DNA of 64,000 bases from Apostichopus japonicus (taxonomy: Eukaryota > Echinodermata > Holothuroidea > Aspidochirotida > Stichopodidae), in the NCBI RefSeq assembly GCF_037975245.1, contig NC_092577.1, positions 23,338,398 to 23,402,397 on the forward strand. Reading direction: 5' to 3'. The first letter of the stretch is position 1; every line of letters begins with the position of its first letter. Positions 11,681 through 23,176 of the stretch are shown in pieces. The notes under the pieces were generated by a model that was given only the letters and a program-made list of their open reading frames with translations, was not told the origin of the DNA and did not search any database. The translations under genes and the position numbers were made by a program.

Positions 11681-14600
11681 ATTTCTGTTTATGTATGGAA
11701 ATTAAAAAAAAGGTCTTAATGGAGATTGAGGGAAGTGGTGCTAGCAAAGACATACTAACCGCAAAAGTAAAAGAAGTTTTCCACATAGAAGATTTCATCC
11801 TCCAAACATGGGACAGAGAGTTTGAGGAATGGATAGACGTAGAAGATGGGGATGTTGTGGAGAACAATGCCAAACTTATGATATCATCTGTTTGGATGAA
11901 AGCGTGGCATCATATGCGTCTTCGTTAACCTCATTGTAACTGGGTAAGATAATAGACGTTACAAATTACAATAGTACCTGCATTAACCAAACTTACTACA
12001 GTAGTACGGCAAGATAAAATGTACACTGTAAAGAAAGTACTCTCTAAAAGCTGCGCAATCTTAGGTGAACTATTGATATGAGTGACTGCTACTGTACAGT
12101 ATAAAAGTTTTCTGTGACATTTTTTGTTATCATTCTAAAATGTACAGTATAGTAAATGGCATGTTAAGGAGGTAAACCATCATACTGCTGCAGCTGATGT
12201 TCAAAAAGGATGAATTAGGTAGCTTACTGTATTTGCATGTCTGAGAATACTGTACCCTAACCCACCTAAATCGTGCAAGATTAAGTACAGTGTCACAGGG
12301 GTACTGTGAGAGTGAAATTTTTTAAGTATTCATGTGTACAGTGTATGCTGAAAGACAATGTGAGAAATGAGGCTAGTGTACAAAACTGTAGCTCAGTACT
12401 GTATGTGATGATGTGTGAGCTTCATGAAATTATAGCCAGCTTGCAGGAATCTGTATATGCAGGGAATCAGTTACTGTAAGTAAACTTGTGATCTCTCTCT
12501 GGACCTAAAGTACCCTCCCCCAATCATAAGGCAAAGATAGCACGGTAAAATGCCCAGGTCAGGGACCTGTGACAAAGTGGAATTTTGTGTACTGAAAGTT
12601 TAATTCATGTTGTTTCATTTGATGTTGGCAGTAGCTCAAATCATAATACGATGTGCTATTAGCATCTGTTTATTTGCTTTGAAGAGTTGAATACTAATGT
12701 ACATGCCTGTATTTTGCTCTTATAACATGATGGTGAGTGGGGCCAAGAACTTGATGATTTTCATTAATGGCCCTCTTTTATTGAATTTGAAATGTTTTTC
12801 CAGGAATGATCATGACCTTGATGATGATACAACTTCAACAAGTGCTGTAGATCCAGTCTCCACACCAGGACCATCACAAACTAATCAGCCAGAGAAACCA
12901 TTTACAGCTGCATCACCAAACTGGCATCTCATTTACAAGCTACCATCACTACCTTCTTCACTTGAAGTGAAGCTTACTACTGGACAACACCTGAAGGAAC
13001 CTGAACGTTCAGTCCTCCTTGAGGCTATCTACAACAGCGTGAAGATATACATATAGTAAGGAAAACAAGGCTTTAGTTCATTTGTGTCATTTGTGTTTTT
13101 GAAGTAGCAACAAAGTATTTAAACTGAAATGGAAACAACAGTGTGTGTATAGCCAGATCAAAGAACCCAATTATCACTGCACAATGAAGTTACTTCATGT
13201 ACCTGTTCTTGTTATAGCCTACAGTACAGTGTGTGCACATCTTTGTATCAAAGTATAGTGAGGGATTGCGTTATCGCATGAATATGAAGTGATGAGGCAA
13301 TAACGACTCACGACAATGCATTGAATATGGAATTGATGGACTTATATTATTGATTATTACTGTGCCTCACTTGTTCAACCTAGTCTGACTATACGCTTAT
13401 TGCCTGTTTCCTGGCTGATTGATTTCTCACAGGGAACTAATTTTACAATGTGTGCATCCCTCCGGGGTTGGACAACCAACTGGGTGTGGCACACAGGCCG
13501 TAGATTTGATATACCTCGGCAAACATCGAGGGCACGACACATTTTTGATGTTGGTTGTTCTTGATAATGTCAAACCCTGCCTTGGATGCAGCTCAATTAA
13601 ACTTTGTGTCAATGCTGTTTCTGCCTTTCAAGTGAATTTTTCCTGCTATACAAAAACAATAAACCCCCTTATCTTACCATACCATTTTTCTTTTACTTTA
13701 ACAGCTATCCTAAGACGGGGCAGTATGACTTCATCGTGAAAATACCTGAAACCTAACCAAAACGACATGTCATTTGCAGATACCATGGTATGAATATCTC
13801 CTTTTTTTCTCAAGTTGTTTTAGTGATAGCTAAATTACGAAGTTTGTAATCCAATACTCAGGAGGCAATCCTTTTTGTATCCAAATCTTAAATATCTTAT
13901 AGCAACAGTCAACATGAAGTGGCAACTTGGGCTTTCACTTCGATATATTGAATGGACCTCCATTTTAGTTAATACTATACACCTCTGCGGAAGAAATTTA
14001 ACAGAGCTGCCAAATTTTCTACAGTGTACATATACAAGACCAGATGCCACATGGACTGCTTTTCAGTTTGTAACTGGATAATTCCCTCAGCAATGGGTGA
14101 TTTGAAAAGAATAAATAAAACCTTCAACTGGGTAAGGATGAAACACGTCTTCATATATATCAAAGCTTGACATATTTTTGCCTGAAAACATCACAAAGTC
14201 CCCACCCCCCCCAAAAAAAGAATAATAATAAATTACCACTGAATAGGCGGTTTTACACCAAAGATATGCGTAATTCAGGATGATAGGTACTGCTCAATGG
14301 ACACATTCTTTCGTGACTTCTGAAAAGCTTGAAAACACATGCACAGTAATTTAGCAATTACTTTACAGTACATCGTTTGCTTACTTGCACTTTCAGTTTC
14401 GTGTTTGGTGTCATATGAGGAAGCGTATGACTAAAAGCAACAGCTAGTAGAATTTACTGTTATTCCTTCAGAGCTTATGGAAGTAGCGGCTTCAGAACAA
14501 GTTTGCAAATTCAAGAAAGAGAGAAGACAGCACCATTCCAGTAGTTAAATCAAGAAAAAGAAAGGGAAGCCAACTGCCAAAACCGACGCAAAAGAAGGGC

Positions 14601-17542
14601 GCAGCTCTGCAGTGGGGTATGGCAAATTACCCCCCCCCCATCGTCTTGCATCAGAAGATGATGCCTCCATATCCATTCATTTCATGTGGATGAAGAATGA
14701 GGAAAAGAACAAGCCGAACTATCAGAGGGTGGAAGAAGCAATGCAGGCCATCTTTGCCGACAGGAGGAAACTCATTATAACAGAGGCAGCGACAGTCACT
14801 GAAGTTAAAGAGGTGTATCCGTGGCTTTCAAAGAAGACGAGGTTTGTTGCACTTAATCATCAATTAAGAGATAAGGTCAGTTACCTTGCTTCTGCAAACC
14901 TAGTTTTTTTTTTAGGATTCAAATCTTAGTTAACGAGACCTTTTCTTACAGAAGACATTTATAATATTTGGGTTTTGTCTGAAAAGGATGGCGGTATCCC
15001 CATCATCCTGTTACCGTCCTTCTGTAGGTCTTGTCTTCCGTCTTGTCTTGTCTTGTCACCGTATTTGGAGAAAAGAAAAGCGGTTGCATGGAAATGTAAT
15101 CTGATTTTAAGATTTCTTCAGCTTTTATGCTACTGTACTTCTTTATGGTAAAAAATTCAAAGGAAGGCATACTATTTTTGGTTGTTTTTCTCATTTGTCA
15201 CACTCAGTTACTACAGGAATTTCAAAGGATTGATGGTCATTCCTCAAACCTCCCTGTTGGAAGAGGGCCTAAAGAAGTATGGAGAGGGGATCATCATCTA
15301 TGTTAAAGGATTGAAGAAGACAAAGATGTTTGAGGACAGGGTGGCAAACATTGCTTCGGAGAAAGAGAGTGCGAGAAAAGGTATGACCTTCATCGATGAC
15401 ATCCCTCGGTCCGTGATACTGGCACAAATCATTAAATGGGTTTTATTTTCTGTACGCCATTTTGTCATCTTTTCTTCTCCCTCCCCAATACCCTAAGTTT
15501 TCAATGTAATGTTTGGGTGTGTTTGAGTTCATTAGATAATTTGCAGCCTATTTAAGCTTATTTTGGGATGAAAAAACAGTAGTCCAACAGTTCTTTAAAG
15601 TTTACAGCAGCCATATTTGGTACTGAAAAATTTAAAGTAGTATGCCTTTACGTGAACGGTTGAAGGGTGCTGTTTGTATCAAAATCAATACCTCAAATTG
15701 TGTTATCCACGTAACTTAAAGATGGTGACAATACAGTCTGTTGAATTATTTTTTCAAAACCACTGTAGAATCGTTTCATATGAGTTTGCCCATTGCCTTA
15801 TGTTGGCTTATGTACATACCGATTAGCTATGTACATACCTCAAGAACATCCAGTGTTGATTTTTGATTGCAGAGATTTGTGCTTTGCTTATTTTGACCCC
15901 AACTTATAATTATGATGCATTGTGCTGTAGGGAGTACAATACCAGCCTGGATCTACATCATGTATTCGGCCTTTTGTTCAAGGATATTTGTTATTCTTCT
16001 TTTTTAGTCAATCTCCTTCCATTTTTATCTTTAGATAAATACTTCAAGCAACATGGAAAGAATGGAAAAATTCAAATGCGTTACCTTTCTAATTCTATTA
16101 CAGAGTCTGTTCAACATGCAGCCATTGTAGGTGTCCCAGTCATGTTCAATGAAAAAGTGGAACATATCATCGTGTGTGAAGATGAGATGGTAAGTCCTTG
16201 TAAGAAGGGTCATTATCACACTTTCAGTGCAAGCCCAACTCCGTAGGTTACTATGTGTAGAGAAATAACCTTCCGACCTGTGCCTACCACTTAAAGCTGT
16301 GATCTTTTGTACTTTTTACGTGACCCGTCAAACGGGAACCAAAACGTCACGGTCAAGCGGCACTAAACAAAACGTAAGCTTTTCTTTTCTTGCTTTTCTT
16401 AAGCCACTGAATATGTGTGTGTGTGACACCCACATTATGATCAGTACAACTTGATAACAGATTGATGTCATACTTTGGGCATATAAAATAATCATTATGA
16501 AAAAGTTTAGCCATATGGTTGGACCTGGTCTAAGTTATTATCATGCCAAACGTCAATATTCATGACTTGAAAGAACTCATATCTGATTTGGATTTTTTTA
16601 GAACTTGGTATTAAGTTATTGGTAATGTTAATCTGTACTTTACGCCCAAGGAATTTGAGGTCAAAGGTCACGTTTGATGTTTGAAAGTGACAAATGCTCC
16701 TTTCTGCAGATTTCCTTCCAAATCTGTAAAGTATGTGTTAACTTTGCAACAATTGTAAAAGCCTTTATCGATAATGGTTGCAAGTAAGAGCTTGTTAAAG
16801 CAAGTATGTCAAATTGTCAGTGTTTGATGAAGTATAGAAAAAAAATCATGGCAAGAAGACTAAATGAAAACGTGGACGTAATTTGATGTTAGTGATGTTA
16901 AGTTTTCTGTGTCTCAAAACAAAGAATAACAAGGGTCTCCAATGTATTGGTTGACTAATTATAGATGGTATAGAGATGAAGTGAGTAAATGAAATCTAAA
17001 AAACGAAATCTGAGATTTTTTCATAACTGTGTCATTCAAGTTTGAAATCATTGTGGATCATTCTGCTATACTTTTATCTCCCAGAGTTTGAGGGAATATT
17101 GGCATTTTTGCCCCTGTATGCTGGATTCAGGTTAACTTTAGGTTGTGCATCTCCCTTTGTTTATGTCTGTGGGCCAACCTCAGTCCACTTTCCTCTGCAT
17201 TGGGTTTACGTATGAAATTTGGAAATTTGTTTTTATTTTGTTTCAGGAAACGACAGACCTTCCAGTGTTCATCATGCAAAGTGGTGTTGAATGTCATATC
17301 CAATACGAGATTGGATATCACATACAATACATTCAAATTTCAACTGCTGACACATATTTAGCGGCCTTCGCCCACTATTTGGCTGCATTTTACTGTCTGA
17401 ATTTGGCCTACCCTGCCTGTTTGAGGAAGACTTTACATTTTTTCAGCGAGTCATTGTTAACATCCACGATACCTTGCCGATTGATAAAACCATAGTGAAA
17501 ATTATCGATAAAGTTAACAAGGCACTTGCACAAAGTAAATGA
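11681..17542 (+). pseudogene. SAMD3-like multi-exon gene with PB1-like N-terminus, decayed (copy A)
   Basis: Exon-like blocks with splice signals lie in the family's order. 11,681: after a TTATTTTCAG acceptor, ATG at 11,695, ubiquitin-fold/PB1-like segment MEIKKKVLMEIEG to NNAKLMI. 12,804-13,055: NWHLIYKLPSLPSSLEV, donor GTAAGG. 13,705: YPKTGQYDFIVK. 14,496-14,875: NKFANSRKRED through YPWLSKKTRF, donor GTCAGT. 15,208-15,380: LLQEFQRI then LKKYGEGIIIYVKG. 16,035-16,189: HAAIVGVPVMF. 17,247-17,542: terminal exon with LAAFYCLNLAYPACLRKTLHFF, aligning with the end of copy B. Disruptions: a stop at the end of the first block, a stop in the 13.7-kb block, a frame change at a ten-C run (14,630-14,639), one in the 15.2-kb exon and one at a T run near 17,440. 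Two fall in homopolymers, so assembly error cannot be excluded. A LINE-E tail sits in the last intron. Function is unknown. Confidence 0.72.
16311..16366 (-). mobile_element. LINE-E 3' tail fragment
   Basis: The extreme 3' end of the LINE-E family: ACTTTTTACGTGACCCGTCA onward to CGGCACT. The stem-loop is kept with a changed base pair (CCCGT-CAA-ACGGG at 16,324-16,336). The outer arms CGTGAC and GTCACG are also kept. It is a severely 5'-truncated insertion inside the last intron of pseudogene copy A. Confidence 0.85.
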
Positions 17543-19160
17543 AGATTACGTATTACATGTAATGAGGTCAACTTTGATTTGATTTTACAAAGACAGGGAG
17601 GTGCATTGATGCTTAATATCATTAACCAGCCTAATGGAATGTAAGTTTTGTCTCTATTACCTTAGGGAAGGAGGGGGTAGCGTTAATAATATTGGACAAA
17701 ATGAATGCTGAACGAGTAAAGTTCAACAGTGCATCTCCCTTTATTCCTTTGAGCAAATTGTTTCTATTCTGGGGGAATATTTTTTTAACTAAAGAATCAG
17801 GTTTTATGCTAAGACTTTTGTAGCTTGAAACCAAAAATGTACCGATAAGCTTAAAGGGTAAATAATCTATATTTTCAGTTAACTTCTATAATATCTGCTG
17901 GTTGTAATAATGTGTTTTGTGGTATGGATATGACCATGGAAACATACCTTTAAACTTTTTGTTCTCAGGAAAACAAATTTATGTTTCCAAAGTTGTCTAG
18001 TACTGTCATAAGTATGTAAATCATTAATATATATATAATACACTTGAGTATTACTTCCTGGGGCAAAAACTTTTGTATTAATTTCCTTACAAATTTTCCT
18101 TTTTCCGTCCAAAAGTGTTCAAAGTATTGTCAATACCAGCTCTCGTTTTCATTAATAACCTTTTCTACTTTCAGCAAAGAGGTATTCTTCACTTTTCACT
18201 TGTAAATATGTTCATCGTGGCTATTACTTGAACTGGAAAAGATGGTATATTTATTAAACGTTTTGATGCACCTTGCCAGTTTTGTTGTATAGCATTTAAG
18301 TTAAGATATTCCTTCTCTTTGCCAGTCTCTGCCGCCCCATTTCTTTACATACTACATCAGTTGTTGCATGCCTTGTTAGTTTTTACATGGTGTAGAACTT
18401 CACATGCCTTGCCAAAATGGAAATGCCTTGCCCTCTTTCAACTGATATGAATAGACCTGAAAACTATGAAGAGTTTTGTGAGGAAAATATGTGTGATTAT
18501 ATTTGTCTATTATTTTAAATGGTACCTCTTATTTAGACTTTCAAAAACATTCTGCAACTCTGATGCGATTTTTAAGATTGTGCAATTAGGTTTATTTTTC
18601 CCCTCAGTGGTTTCATTAGAACTTGATATAAAAATTACGGGTGTTATGTTTGTTATATGTCATTTATTTACTATGACATGGGTGTCAATTTGCAATCAAT
18701 GTGTGCTAGATATTCCTTTTCTTCAGTTACTGTCTCCCTCCAAAAATATAGCAAGCTTAAACGTTGCACTAGGCCCAACTTGCCAAAACAAGAAACGTTC
18801 ATGATTATGCAATTAACCATTGTCTATTAACCAGTTGTTTTATTTAAAATATGTTCTGTAAATTGTTCCACTAACATTGTACCTTGTTAGGAAGTTTATA
18901 ATACAATTTTGTTGTTAAATCAGAAAATGTGCGTTTGTTTTTAATTTTCTTTAAGTTCTTAACTAAGCTTGGTACTTGATTGTTGCTGTAATGAAATAAC
19001 CAGTCCGTTTTCTTCTTATGAGACAAGTAGACTAATTTTGTTGTTCTGCAGTTGCATGTGTACACATATTTCAATTTATCAGATTACTTGTTCGATTTTT
19101 GTCAAGTTTGAATTTTAATACTACCAACAAACCATTTTTTCTCTCATGAATTTCATGATT
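17543..19160. other. No gene recognised
   Basis: AT-rich DNA between the SAMD3-like pseudogene and the repeat nest. Small open frames lack similarity or codon structure. No repeats of note were seen. Confidence 0.55.
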
Positions 19161-19164
19161 TAGG

Positions 19165-19430
19165 ACCATTCAAATATCCTTTCATCATGACTAATTATCG
19201 TTAGTCGAGGTTCGCATGACTAATAATTAGTCGGTGGACTAAAAAGATAGGTCAATTCAGACACCCCTGCATGACTAAAAAAAGCTGGTCAGTAGGACTA
19301 GATATTGTTTGTCGTGTGACTAATATAACTTAGTCAGGGAACTAAGTATGACTAATAAAACTTCGTAAATTCAGACACCATCTGGACTAATTTTGTTTAG
19401 TCGGCTGGACTAAGTTATGTTTACAGTGTA
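19165..19430. mobile_element. GACTAA-array MITE fragment
   Basis: About a dozen GACTAA or TTAGTC words occur in about 250 bp, often as inverted pairs (for example GACTAATAATTAGTC). The block ends at 19,430 with GTTTACAGTGTA, the complement of a TACACTGTAAAC terminus common on small non-autonomous DNA transposons. The left terminus was not found, so the copy seems truncated or fused. It directly abuts LINE-A. Confidence 0.5.
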
Positions 19431-19432
19431 GG

Positions 19433-21955
19433 TATGATCGGGAAAAATCTGAAATTGAAAATTCGGAGCAAAAAGTCAAGGTTTGCCAAGTACTCCTGAA
19501 TCGGTGGAAATGACGGAATCTGTCATTTAAAGGCAGGCAAATCATGTAACATTAATTCACCGGTAATTTCTCGCTTGGTTTAGTGATTTTTATCTGGAAT
19601 GGCAAGAAGCCATATATTCAGTACACAACTCTACTATTACCAATTAACAAAGGGGGTCTTAATCTGAGTGATATTGATGTTACTCGTGATGCATTAAGAA
19701 TCAAGTATATCAGTAAGATTTTAAGTAAATATATTAATATGAAATTTAATAAGTTAATTATGCATTTTCTTAATCATTACAAAAACATGCAGCTAGGACT
19801 AAGTATATTCCAAGTCGTTCCCGACAACAAATCTATTCGGCTGCTCAGCCCATTTTATCGTGAAATGTTGTTAGCGTGGAAAAGGCTAACTACAGGTCAA
19901 CTAAGACCTCCACAAACGAGAGAAGATATTCTACATCAGCCAATTTTCCGCAATCCCTTCATTTGAAATAGCAAGGATTGCACTCTTTTTAATAGTAATT
20001 TTATTGATGGTGGAATTATCAGGGTTAGTGACCTTATGTATGAGATAATCCCTTCTCGCTTACCAGCTGAGGCGGTTCATTATTACATTCATACAACCAA
20101 TCCAAATAACCCACTCTCTAAAGAAGAAGTACAGGAGTATATTGAAATAGTAGCTAAAGCAATTCCCGAAGAATGGATGACTGAAATTTATTCTTCAGAT
20201 GTAATTGTTTCAACTCAGACATTGATATCGCGGTCACATTCACAGGTTATTGTAATATTATAACGAGCCCACGACTTCGGCATGTAATGTTATAAAGGGA
20301 CTCGCGAGAGAGAGTTACTGGGGTATCCTGATGCCGTATTTTACGCTTCTTCAGGAGACGGGCGATAGAGGAAAACACTGACAGTTCTCACAAAAACAAG
20401 TTGACAAGATATGATTTGATTAGTGATTCGTTATAATTTCTTCTCTGTCGATTCTCTTCTCTAATTAAATAAAATGATTAGTTTGCCGGCAAAATAAAAC
20501 AAAAATAGAAGGATCTGACTCCGTCAATTACGCAACTCGAAGTCACGAACTTGCGGGACCATGCCGCTTTTAGAAAACACTCCACCGAAAATCCCACTGC
20601 GCAAAGTCAGAAAGCAGCTGATAACCTGCCGATTCTGCATTAACTAACGATATAAAAATCAGTGCATAAAGCACTGATCTGTCCTGATTGGTTGGGAGTT
20701 TGGAAGTGCACCCATTTTAAGGAAATTACCCCATACCACGTGAGAGGAGCCTTCTCGAATGTTCGACAGATACATCGGATCTATTTTGGGAAAAAGGCCC
20801 TGTAACATGATTCAATAAGATAGCTAAAACTTCTCGTGGGAAAACTGAATCCTCGACCCAGATAAATATTTAAAGGGCCTGTACGGTCTCTCGATGGATT
20901 GTTCCAGGAACATCAAAGAGGGCATTATTACTATTTCATAACATTATAGACACTTTTAAGCTCACGTGCAAGCAAACGTCTAGCCTGTTACGTAACAGTG
21001 TTGGCAAACCCCCTAAGGGAGAAAACCATTGCAAATAACGTGTTTAAAGGTATCGACTTTGATAATCGCTGGAAAAACATCTATAGGAATCCAAAGTGTT
21101 TGACGATGCTGATATTGACTTTCAAATTATGCACAATATTCTCTGTACGAGCGATAAACTCTGCAAGTTTAACATTGTTGACACTCCAGATTGTACGTTT
21201 TGTGGTAAATCTATTGAAACGGTCATCCATCTATTCATTGACTGCCCAATTATTTCCCCGTTGTGGATTACCGTGATAAAGAAACTAAACTGTATTTATA
21301 GCATCGACGAGGTCAATCAATGGAGACCCTCTACTCTTCTCGGACTGGGGCTTAGCAATAATCGCAGGGAAGGAATTCTTTGCGACTTTCTGCTAAATGC
21401 ATATAAGCGTACAATCTGGAAGAGCCGAGTCATATGTCTTAACAAAAATGACATATTAGTATAGAACGTTTCTTTAATAAACCTCCTTTATAATGTGTAT
21501 AACAGAAAGAATAAAACTGAAAACTTTTTCGATACATTTGCTCGAAGAAAGGGTGCTCTCTGAATGCAACTTCACGACCTATACGTTCACTTTCGACCGA
21601 GGTTAGTGACCATTTAGTTCGTTTTTATCGGAAATAGTTCTTAACTCTGCCTTCATTATTCACTGAAATTGTGTTATTTATCTCTGAATTATGTTGATAT
21701 GAACACATTCTCATCTTCGAGATTAGTCCACTGAGAATAAACAACAAAGTATTAAACGACGTATAACACGTCTCGAAAACTTAGTAACCGTAATTACAGT
21801 ATTCAAATTTCAAGTGTCGCTTAAAAAGCAACATTTGCGAGATATTACCATTTCATTTTATTATTATTTTCACATTTCTGTCAAATCTATAATATATATA
21901 CAGTTTTGAGATGGGTGAGCCAGTGGGCTCGCCTACCAATAAAAGAGAAACAAAA
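19433..21955 (+). mobile_element. 5S-targeted Tx1-type LINE, 5'-truncated (LINE-A)
   Basis: Protein pieces match the C-terminal half of ORF2 of LINE-B: NRWK.RNLSFKG near 19,500, WNGKKPYIQYTTLLLP (19,600), GGLNLSDIDVTRDALRIKYI, YEIIPSRLPAEAVHYY (20,036), then CTFCGKSIETVIHLFIDCP (21,195-21,250), the terminal Cys/His region, ending at 21,464. About 750 bp of unrelated sequence (roughly 20,250-20,995) interrupts it. The 3' UTR ends in an A-rich tract at 21,955 and joins directly to 5S rRNA sequence starting at 5S nucleotide 26. The frame is disrupted, so the copy is inactive. Confidence 0.85.
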
Positions 21956-22050
21956 TACCGGTTCTCGTCCGATCACCGAAGTCAAGCAACGTAGAGCGCA
22001 TTCAGTACTTGGATGGGTCACCACCTGGGAATACTGGGTGCCGTAGGCTT
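21956..22050 (+). rRNA. 5S rRNA gene, 3' portion (nt 26-120), joined to LINE-A
   Basis: Starts TACCGGTTCTCGTCCGATCA and ends GGGTGCCGTAGGCTT, matching nucleotides 26-120 of the complete copy at 22,123. The first 25 nt are replaced by the LINE-A 3' end. The internal control region (AAGCAACGTAGAGC, then TACTTGGATGGGT and GGGAATACTGGGTG) is kept, but the transcript start is lost. Confidence 0.88.
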
Positions 22051-22122
22051 GTCTTTTCATAACTGATTAAACAATGTTGCCACAACGATGAGATATTTAA
22101 ATAGCCTACCTTGACCTCTTCT

Positions 22123-22242
22123 GTCTACGGCCATATCACGTTGACTATACTGGTTCTCGTCCGATCACTGACGTCAAGCAATGTAGAGCGCATTCAGTAC
22201 TTGGTTGGGTGACCGCCTGGGAATACTGGGTGTCATAGGCTT
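22123..22242 (+). rRNA. 5S ribosomal RNA, full-length copy (120 nt)
   Basis: It begins GTCTACGGCCATATCACG and ends GGGTGTCATAGGCTT followed by a TTTT-rich terminator. The 120-nt length and the internal promoter blocks (A-box-like AAGCAATGTAGAGC and C-box-like TGACCGCCTGGGAATACTGG) match animal 5S rRNA. ATATTTAAATAG lies about 20-30 bp upstream, where a TATA-like element is expected. The spacer to the previous unit is 72 bp. Some changes from the usual sequence (for example CACTGACGTCAAG and TTGGTTGGGTGA) leave open whether this copy is functional or a relic of the array. Confidence 0.88.
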
Positions 22243-22437
22243 TTCTTTTCATAATTAAAACACTGTCTTGCCACGAGCAACGCGATTTTAAAATGGATTA
22301 TATTAATAAATAATTCGATTGTTTTATATATCATAATATTATAAATATATATGTCAAATATAGATTAACGTTTATATATATTAAATCCATTGATAATAAA
22401 CTAGCAAACAAATATCCTACATTTGACCTCTTGTAAT
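22243..22437. other. 5S intergenic spacer with AT-rich expansion
   Basis: Its ends match the 72-bp spacer before the full 5S copy: TTCTTTTCATAA at the start and TTTGACCTCTTGTAAT at the end. Its middle is expanded by an (AT)-rich stretch of about 120 bp. This indicates remnants of a true tandem 5S array. Confidence 0.7.
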
Positions 22438-22904
22438 GTCTACGGCAGGGTTGTCCAACCTTTTGCAGAGGAGGGCCACATGGAATGATTATGATGGAGG
22501 AGGGGGCCGCATGAACCCTACGCTCGATTTTTTGCGCGAAGCCCAAGGCAACAAAATGTGAGCACTGCGCGCACTGATTTATTTTCCTTCCTGATAAAAC
22601 ATGAATAAAGTCCAGCCGGCACCCCCCCCCTCCCCTCCGCTGAGAGAGTGTCACACAAACTGACCTGTATGCAGTTTTTTTGGACCAAGATGGTTCGAAT
22701 GATTGATTATATAGCTTCAAATTGTTATCAATAAATCTGCTCACTAAATTTCACACCGTAGAACATCTCTGGCGGGCCGGACGCAACCCTTCGGCGGGCC
22801 GGACTGTGGCCCGCGGGCCCTAGGTTGGACAACCCTGGTCTACGGCCACATCGCGTCGACTATACCGGTTCTAGCGTCGGCTATACCGACTATACCGGTT
22901 CTCG
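22438..22904 (+). pseudogene. 5S rRNA 5' portion (nt 1-37), split by a hAT MITE and joined to LINE-B
   Basis: GTCTACGG (22,438-22,445, 5S nt 1-8) is followed by a 392-bp MITE, then repeated as the start of GTCTACGGCCACATCGCG at 22,838. The 5S match runs to ACTATACCGGTTCT (22,872). A partial repeat of nt 18-37 follows (22,873-22,904), ending TATACCGGTTCTCG at the LINE-B 5' junction. The unit is broken by both insertions. Confidence 0.85.
22446..22837. mobile_element. hAT-type MITE with exact TIRs and 8-bp TSD
   Basis: A 392-bp element with 16-bp perfect terminal inverted repeats CAGGGTTGTCCAACCT, flanked by the 8-bp direct repeat GTCTACGG (22,438-22,445 and 22,838-22,845). CAGGG-type termini and an 8-bp duplication identify the hAT superfamily. 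The interior carries the GGGCCGCA/GCGGGCC-rich subterminal sequence common in such elements. No transposase is encoded. The target is nt 1-8 of a 5S unit. Confidence 0.95.
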
Positions 22905-22911
22905 TATGAAT

Positions 22912-22956
22912 GGTCCCATGGTGTAATGGTTAACACTCGTCCAGGTTCTCGAAACC
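22912..22956 (+). promoter_or_regulatory. tRNA-Gln-like 5' half with A box and B-box-like sequence at the LINE-B 5' end
   Basis: Positions 22,912-22,938 match the first 27 nt of a metazoan tRNA-Gln with about one change (GGTCCCATGGTGTAATGG, then TTAACACTC). They include a canonical A box TGGTGTAATGG (22,919-22,929). GGTTCTCGAAACC at 22,944-22,956 resembles a B box with two extra bases. The rest of the tRNA is absent. It lies just inside the LINE-B 5' junction, so it may be an internal Pol III-type promoter or a captured tRNA fragment. Confidence 0.6.
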
Positions 22957-23176
22957 GCTGCCGTGGTGCAGTTGATTGTGCTCTTTCGATTTTCGAGGTT
23001 CTTTCTTGTATTTTAATATTGTTTTTGTCAAATCTTCATTTAAGTCGATTCAGAGGAGTTTAACTTTCTATTATTTTGTACTTTTGGAGAACTACTTGTT
23101 ATTCTACTGTTTTGGGGACATATATTTCGACAGTGAGTGGCGCCCGTTTTGGCGCGCCTCTTTTCCTAACATCGAA

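Noticed and set aside
20250-20995. Defined DNA transposon inside LINE-A
   Set aside because: It interrupts the LINE, but no convincing terminal repeats or target-site duplication were found, so no family is claimed.
22331-22744. 137-codon minus-strand frame as a gene
   Set aside because: It falls across the hAT MITE and the AT-rich 5S spacer.
22912-22956. Functional tRNA-Gln gene
   Set aside because: Only the first 27 nt match; the anticodon and acceptor 3' parts are missing.
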